64,000 bases of DNA from Pseudoxanthomonas daejeonensis (lineage in GTDB: Bacteria; Pseudomonadota; Gammaproteobacteria; Xanthomonadales; Xanthomonadaceae): assembly GCF_010093205.1 (NCBI RefSeq), contig NZ_PDWN01000012.1, forward strand, positions 62,001 to 126,000. Direction: 5' to 3'. The notes under the pieces are model-generated. The model had not been told where the DNA came from and did not search any database. It saw nothing but the letters and a program-made list of their open reading frames with translations. The stretch's first letter is position 1, and every line of letters starts with the position of its first letter. This document shows, one piece after another, positions 60,813-64,000 of the stretch. The translations under genes and the position numbers were made by a program.

Positions 60813-62579
60813 TCAGTCCAGGAACTGCAGCCGCGCCAGCTCCGCATACAGGCCGCCCTGCGCGAGCAACTGTTCGTGGGTGCCTTCGGCGACGATCCGG
60901 CCCTGGTCGATGACCACGATCCGGTCGGCTCGCAGCACCGTGGCCAGGCGGTGTGCGACCACCAGCGTGGTGCGGCCACGCATCAGGTTCTCCAGCGCAT
61001 GCTGCACCGCGCGTTCGCTCTGCGCGTCCAGCGCGCTGGTGGCCTCGTCCAGCAGCAGCACCGGTGCGTCCTTGAGCAGCGCCCGGGCGATCGCCACGCG
61101 CTGTTGCTGGCCACCGGACAGGCGCGCGCCGCGCTCGCCCAGTTCGCTGGCATAGCCCTGCGGCAGTGCTTCGATGAAACCGTCGGCCTCCGCGGCGCGC
61201 GCGGCGGCGCGCACCTCGTCGTCGCTGGCATCGAGCCGCCCGTAGCGGATGTTGTCCATCGCGCTGGCCGCGAACAGCACCGGGTGCTGCGGCACCAGCG
61301 CCACCTGCGCCCGCAGCGCGGCAGGATCGGTCTCGCGCAGGTCGATGCCGTCGATCCGCACCGCGCCTGACTGCGGATCGTGGAAGCGCAGCAGCAGTGA
61401 GAGCACCGTGCTCTTGCCCGCACCCGACGGGCCGACCAGGGCGACCGTCTCGCCGTGGCGCACGTGCAGGTCGAAGCCCTGCAGCGCCGGCGCATCCAGC
61501 CGTTCGGGGTAGTGGAACATCACCTGCTCGAAGCGGATGTCGCCCTGCAGCGGCGACGGCAGCGCGACCGGCCGGGCCGGCGTGGCGACCTGCGGCTGCT
61601 CCTGCAGCAGTTCGGAGATGCGGCCCATGCCGCCGGCGGCGCGCTGCAGCTCGTTCCACACTTCGGCCAGCGCGCCCACCGAGCCTCCGCCGATCAGCGC
61701 GTACAGCACGAACTGGCCGAGCGTGCCCGCGGTCATCGTGCCCTCGATCACCTGGTGCGCGCCGGACCACAGGACCAATACGATGGCGCCGAATACCAGC
61801 ACGATGGCGGCCGCGGTGACCATGGCCTGCGCGCCGATCCGCCGCCGCGCAGTCGCCACGGCGACGTCCAGCGCCGCGCCAAAGCGTCCGCGTTCGTAGG
61901 GTTCGCGGGCGTAAGCCTGGACCGTGCGCACCGCGCCCAGGGTCTCGGCGGCCAGTGCGTTGGCATCGGCGACGCGATCCTGGCTCGCACGCGAGGCCTT
62001 TTCCAGCCGGCGCGCACCCAGCACGATCGGCAGCACCGAAAGCGGGATGCCGACCAGCGAGTACGCAGCCAGGTGCGGGCTGGTCACGAACAGCATCACC
62101 AGGCTGCCCACCACGGTCACGCTGCTGCGCAGGGCCACCGACATCGTCGTGCCGATCACGCTGCGCAGCAGTTCGCTGTCGGCCGACAGGCGCGAGACCA
62201 GCTCGCCGCTGCGGCTGCGGTCGTGGAACGCGGGATCGAGTCCGATCAGGTGCGCATAGAGCTGGCTGCGCAGGTCGGCGACCACCTTTTCGCCGAGCAG
62301 CGACACGAAGAAGAAGCGCGCCGCGGTCGCCGCTGCGAGCACCACGGCGACCACGAACAGCAGGCCGAAGGCCTGGTTGATCTGGGTGCCGCCGCCGAAG
62401 CCGTGGTCGATCATGTAGCGCACCGCCACCGGCAGGCTCAGGGTCGCGCTGGAGGACACGGCCAGCGCGACCAGCCAGGCGCCGAACAGCCCGCGGTGGC
62501 GGCGTACGAACGGCGATAGCGTGCGCAGGCTTCCAAGTCGGCGCATGCGGCCGTCGCGTTCGTTGTCGTTCTCGGCCAT
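60813..62579 (-). CDS. ABC transporter, fused permease/ATPase (exporter type)
   Basis: 588 residues: six helices in the first 320 residues and a nucleotide domain with Walker A VGPSGAGKST, Q-loop VPQHPVLFAASAMDNIRYG, signature ARLSGGQQQRVAIARAL and Walker B LLLDEATSALDAQSE. It resembles MsbA/LmrA-type lipid or drug exporters, but msbA proper is at 27.4 kb. Substrate unknown. The ATG at 62579 overlaps the yigZ stop (ATGA). Confidence 0.88.
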   Translation of the reverse strand: MAENDNERDGRMRRLGSLRTLSPFVRRHRGLFGAWLVALAVSSSATLSLPVAVRYMIDHGFGGGTQINQAFGLLFVVAVVLAAATAARFFFVSLLGEKVVADLRSQLYAHLIGLDPAFHDRSRSGELVSRLSADSELLRSVIGTTMSVALRSSVTVVGSLVMLFVTSPHLAAYSLVGIPLSVLPIVLGARRLEKASRASQDRVADANALAAETLGAVRTVQAYAREPYERGRFGAALDVAVATARRRIGAQAMVTAAAIVLVFGAIVLVLWSGAHQVIEGTMTAGTLGQFVLYALIGGGSVGALAEVWNELQRAAGGMGRISELLQEQPQVATPARPVALPSPLQGDIRFEQVMFHYPERLDAPALQGFDLHVRHGETVALVGPSGAGKSTVLSLLLRFHDPQSGAVRIDGIDLRETDPAALRAQVALVPQHPVLFAASAMDNIRYGRLDASDDEVRAAARAAEADGFIEALPQGYASELGERGARLSGGQQQRVAIARALLKDAPVLLLDEATSALDAQSERAVQHALENLMRGRTTLVVAHRLATVLRADRIVVIDQGRIVAEGTHEQLLAQGGLYAELARLQFLD

Positions 62580-63181
62580 CAAGGGGTCTCCGGGTGCTGC
62601 GGAATGTGGAAGCGGACGCGGTCGCGGGTGGCGTCGCGCAGCCTCCGCTGGAGGGCATCGACCTGCGCGGCGGGCAGGCGCAGTGACAGGTGCGCGCCGT
62701 CGGTCTCGAAGCGCTCGCCGGTTTTCTCGGCCGCATGCGCGGGCAGCGCCGCGTGCACCAGGCCCAGGTCGTCGAACGCGCAGGCCAGCCCGAGGTCGGC
62801 CATCGCCACCAGTGGCTGGCGAGGAGCGATGCGCAGGCATTCGGCGGCCGTGCCGCCGTACGCGCGCACCAGTCCGCCAGCGCCCAGCTTGATCCCGCCG
62901 TACCAGCGGGTCACCACCACGGCGATCCGGTCGTAACCCTGGCCGTCGATCGCCGCCAGGATCGGGCGTCCAGCGGTCCCGGCCGGTTCGCCGTCGTCGC
63001 TGGAGCGGTAATCCTGGCCGATCCGCCACGCCCAGCAATTGTGGGTGGCGTCGGGATCGGAGACCCGCGCGACGAACTGCATGGCCGGCACCGGGCCATC
63101 CACCGCCTCGGCGTGGGCAAGGAAGCGGCTGTGCCGGACTTCGAGCAGGTGCGTGGCCGGGGCGGCGAGGGTATCGGTCAT
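62579..63181 (-). CDS. yigZ: YigZ/IMPACT family protein
   Basis: 200-residue protein of the IMPACT family: HSRFLAHAEAV, the signature DDGEPAGTAGRPIL, VVVTRWYGGIKLGAGGLVRAYG and a C-terminal ferredoxin-like domain. Bacterial YigZ role is not settled; translation and proteolysis links have been proposed. I choose the ATG at 63181 because a -10 TACAAT (63197-63192) would start the transcript just a few bases before it; an ATG at 63193 lies inside that box. Translationally coupled with the ABC exporter. Confidence 0.9.
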   Translation of the reverse strand: MTDTLAAPATHLLEVRHSRFLAHAEAVDGPVPAMQFVARVSDPDATHNCWAWRIGQDYRSSDDGEPAGTAGRPILAAIDGQGYDRIAVVVTRWYGGIKLGAGGLVRAYGGTAAECLRIAPRQPLVAMADLGLACAFDDLGLVHAALPAHAAEKTGERFETDGAHLSLRLPAAQVDALQRRLRDATRDRVRFHIPQHPETP

Positions 63182-63191
63182 CTCTGCGCGC

Positions 63192-63197
63192 ATTGTA
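63192..63197 (-). promoter_or_regulatory. -10 box of yigZ
   Basis: TACAAT on the minus strand, 10 bp before the ATG at 63181. The transcript would have a leader of only a few bases. The -35 region is GC-rich and unremarkable. Confidence 0.4.
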
Positions 63198-63243
63198 GCC
63201 GCCGGGTCCGCTGCCGCCGGCGCGCTGTGGCACCCGATGGAGC

Positions 63244-64000
63244 TCAGGGCGCGAGCAGGCGCAGGTCGTCGGGCAGCGGCACGTCCGGATGGGCGGCGAC
63301 GAAGCGCGCCATGCTGGCCCGCGCGAGTTCCTGTTCGCCACGGCCGACGCGCTCGCGGATGCGCTGCAGCCACTGGGTGGCCGGCAGGCGGGCGTCAGCA
63401 TCGATCATGGCCGTTGCCGTGGCCAGCGATAGGCCCGCCGCGTCGGCGGCGACGGCCTGGGGCGGATCTGCGGCGAAACCGTCATCGGCCGACGCGGCAC
63501 GGGCGCGCTCGGCGGGTATCGTGCCGGCCGCTGCACCCATGTCCGCGACCGGGGCTGGAGGAGCAGGCGGTGAGGGTTCCTGATAAACGTCGGTCGGGCG
63601 CGGTTCGGCCACATCCACCGGCGGTGCGGCGAGGGGGGGCGGCCAGGCGGCGGAAGGCGCCGCAGCCATCTGGCGGGCGGCCTTCTCGGCACGCTGGCTG
63701 GTCCGCTGCGACGCGGCGGCGACCGCTGCCTGCTGGGCGCGTGCCTGTTCGGCCTCGGCAGCGGCCCGGGTCTCGGCCTGGCGGGCAGCCTTTTCCTGGC
63801 GCTGGTCCGTCCGCTCGCGCGCCGCGGCCACGGCCACGCGCTGTTGCTCTGGCGGTGCCTGCCTGGTCGATGGTTCAGTCATCGGTGCAGGCGGCGGAGC
63901 CATTTCGGCAACGGGCGCGGTGGCGGGGCGCGAGGCTGCGTTCTCCGCTTCCGGCGGCTGGATGGATACCTCGTTCCGCACCGGCGCCGGAGCGGGCAGC
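63244..64000 (-). CDS. Ala/Pro/Gln-rich protein, C-terminal part (5' end beyond window)
   Basis: The frame is open to the right edge, so this is the last 250 or so residues of a longer protein. It is low-complexity (Ala, Pro, Gln, Glu) with two related segments, RTDQRQEKAARQ and RTSQRAEKAARQ, likely coiled-coil, followed by a proline-rich stretch and a helical C-terminus (LPATQWLQRIRERVGRGEQE, then HPDVPLPDDLRLLAP). I do not recognise the family. Similar Ala/Pro-rich tails occur in anti-sigma factors and envelope proteins of this group. A GTG at 63981 is not necessarily the start. Confidence 0.65.
   Translation of the reverse strand, partial: LPAPAPVRNEVSIQPPEAENAASRPATAPVAEMAPPPAPMTEPSTRQAPPEQQRVAVAAARERTDQRQEKAARQAETRAAAEAEQARAQQAAVAAASQRTSQRAEKAARQMAAAPSAAWPPPLAAPPVDVAEPRPTDVYQEPSPPAPPAPVADMGAAAGTIPAERARAASADDGFAADPPQAVAADAAGLSLATATAMIDADARLPATQWLQRIRERVGRGEQELARASMARFVAAHPDVPLPDDLRLLAP

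Overview
The window is about 64 kb of very GC-rich, almost fully coding chromosome. Gene order and protein families point to a gammaproteobacterium of the Xanthomonadaceae/Lysobacteraceae (Lysobacter, Luteimonas, Pseudoxanthomonas, Xanthomonas type). The evidence is the zwf-glk-pgl block, a cyoABCD operon with SURF1 and a RegB/RegA pair, a FimX-like protein, the gene order comEC-exbB-exbD-msbA-lpxK-kdsB and uvrC-pgsA-tRNA-Gly-tRNA-Cys, and dispersed GTAGGAGCGG-type palindromes. There is no plasmid, prophage, complete insertion sequence or CRISPR array. The species call is inference.

Left part (1-9.7 kb): the glucose-6-phosphate oxidation operon (zwf, glk, pgl; minus strand) is divergent from a lone UgpC/MalK-type ABC ATPase. 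Then ygfZ lies back to back with the succinate dehydrogenase operon. That operon begins with a 57-residue SDHAF4-like (DUF1674) gene that is easy to miss, followed by sdhC, sdhD, sdhA, sdhB and a strong terminator. The gap behind sdhB holds two inverted copies of a REP-like palindrome.

9.7-21 kb: a redox two-component system (RegA/RegB type), SURF1 and cyoDCBA form one minus-strand block, divergent from an MFS transporter. A second succinate dehydrogenase assembly factor (sdhE), a YgfX-like protein and the Lol lipoprotein exporter (lolC/E, lolD) follow.

21-35.7 kb: small genes (PspC, a SelT-like thioredoxin-fold protein, an exported RidA protein, an ACT-VOC continuous frame) precede comEC and an envelope block for Kdo-lipid A export and synthesis (exbB, exbD, msbA, lpxK, kdsB), a low-molecular-weight phosphatase, a thioredoxin/NHL-repeat protein, uvrC and pgsA.

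35.7-44.6 kb: tRNA-Gly(GCC), tRNA-Cys(GCA), a LacI-type regulator inserted in reverse, tRNA-Leu(UAA) almost fused to a nucleotide-sugar dehydrogenase gene, a membrane glutamate-synthase-like flavoprotein, tRNA-Val(CAC), and a three-gene signalling module (sensor kinase, single-domain receiver, receiver-kinase hybrid).

44.7-64 kb: a 1670-residue alpha-2-macroglobulin lipoprotein, two alpha/beta hydrolases, cspA, a peptidoglycan/purine salvage operon (nagZ, hpt, methylthioinosine phosphorylase), a FrnE-like DsbA protein, a CYTH protein, a FimX-like c-di-GMP protein, an AidB-like acyl-CoA dehydrogenase, an ABC exporter coupled to a YigZ/IMPACT protein, and a truncated Ala/Pro-rich protein at the right edge.

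The main themes are central carbon oxidation feeding respiration (Zwf, Sdh, quinol oxidase, with three separate Sdh/FeS assembly helpers) and outer-membrane biogenesis. The most interesting non-genic signals are the REP-like repeats, two of which seem to end in the -10 boxes of sdhE and kdsB.
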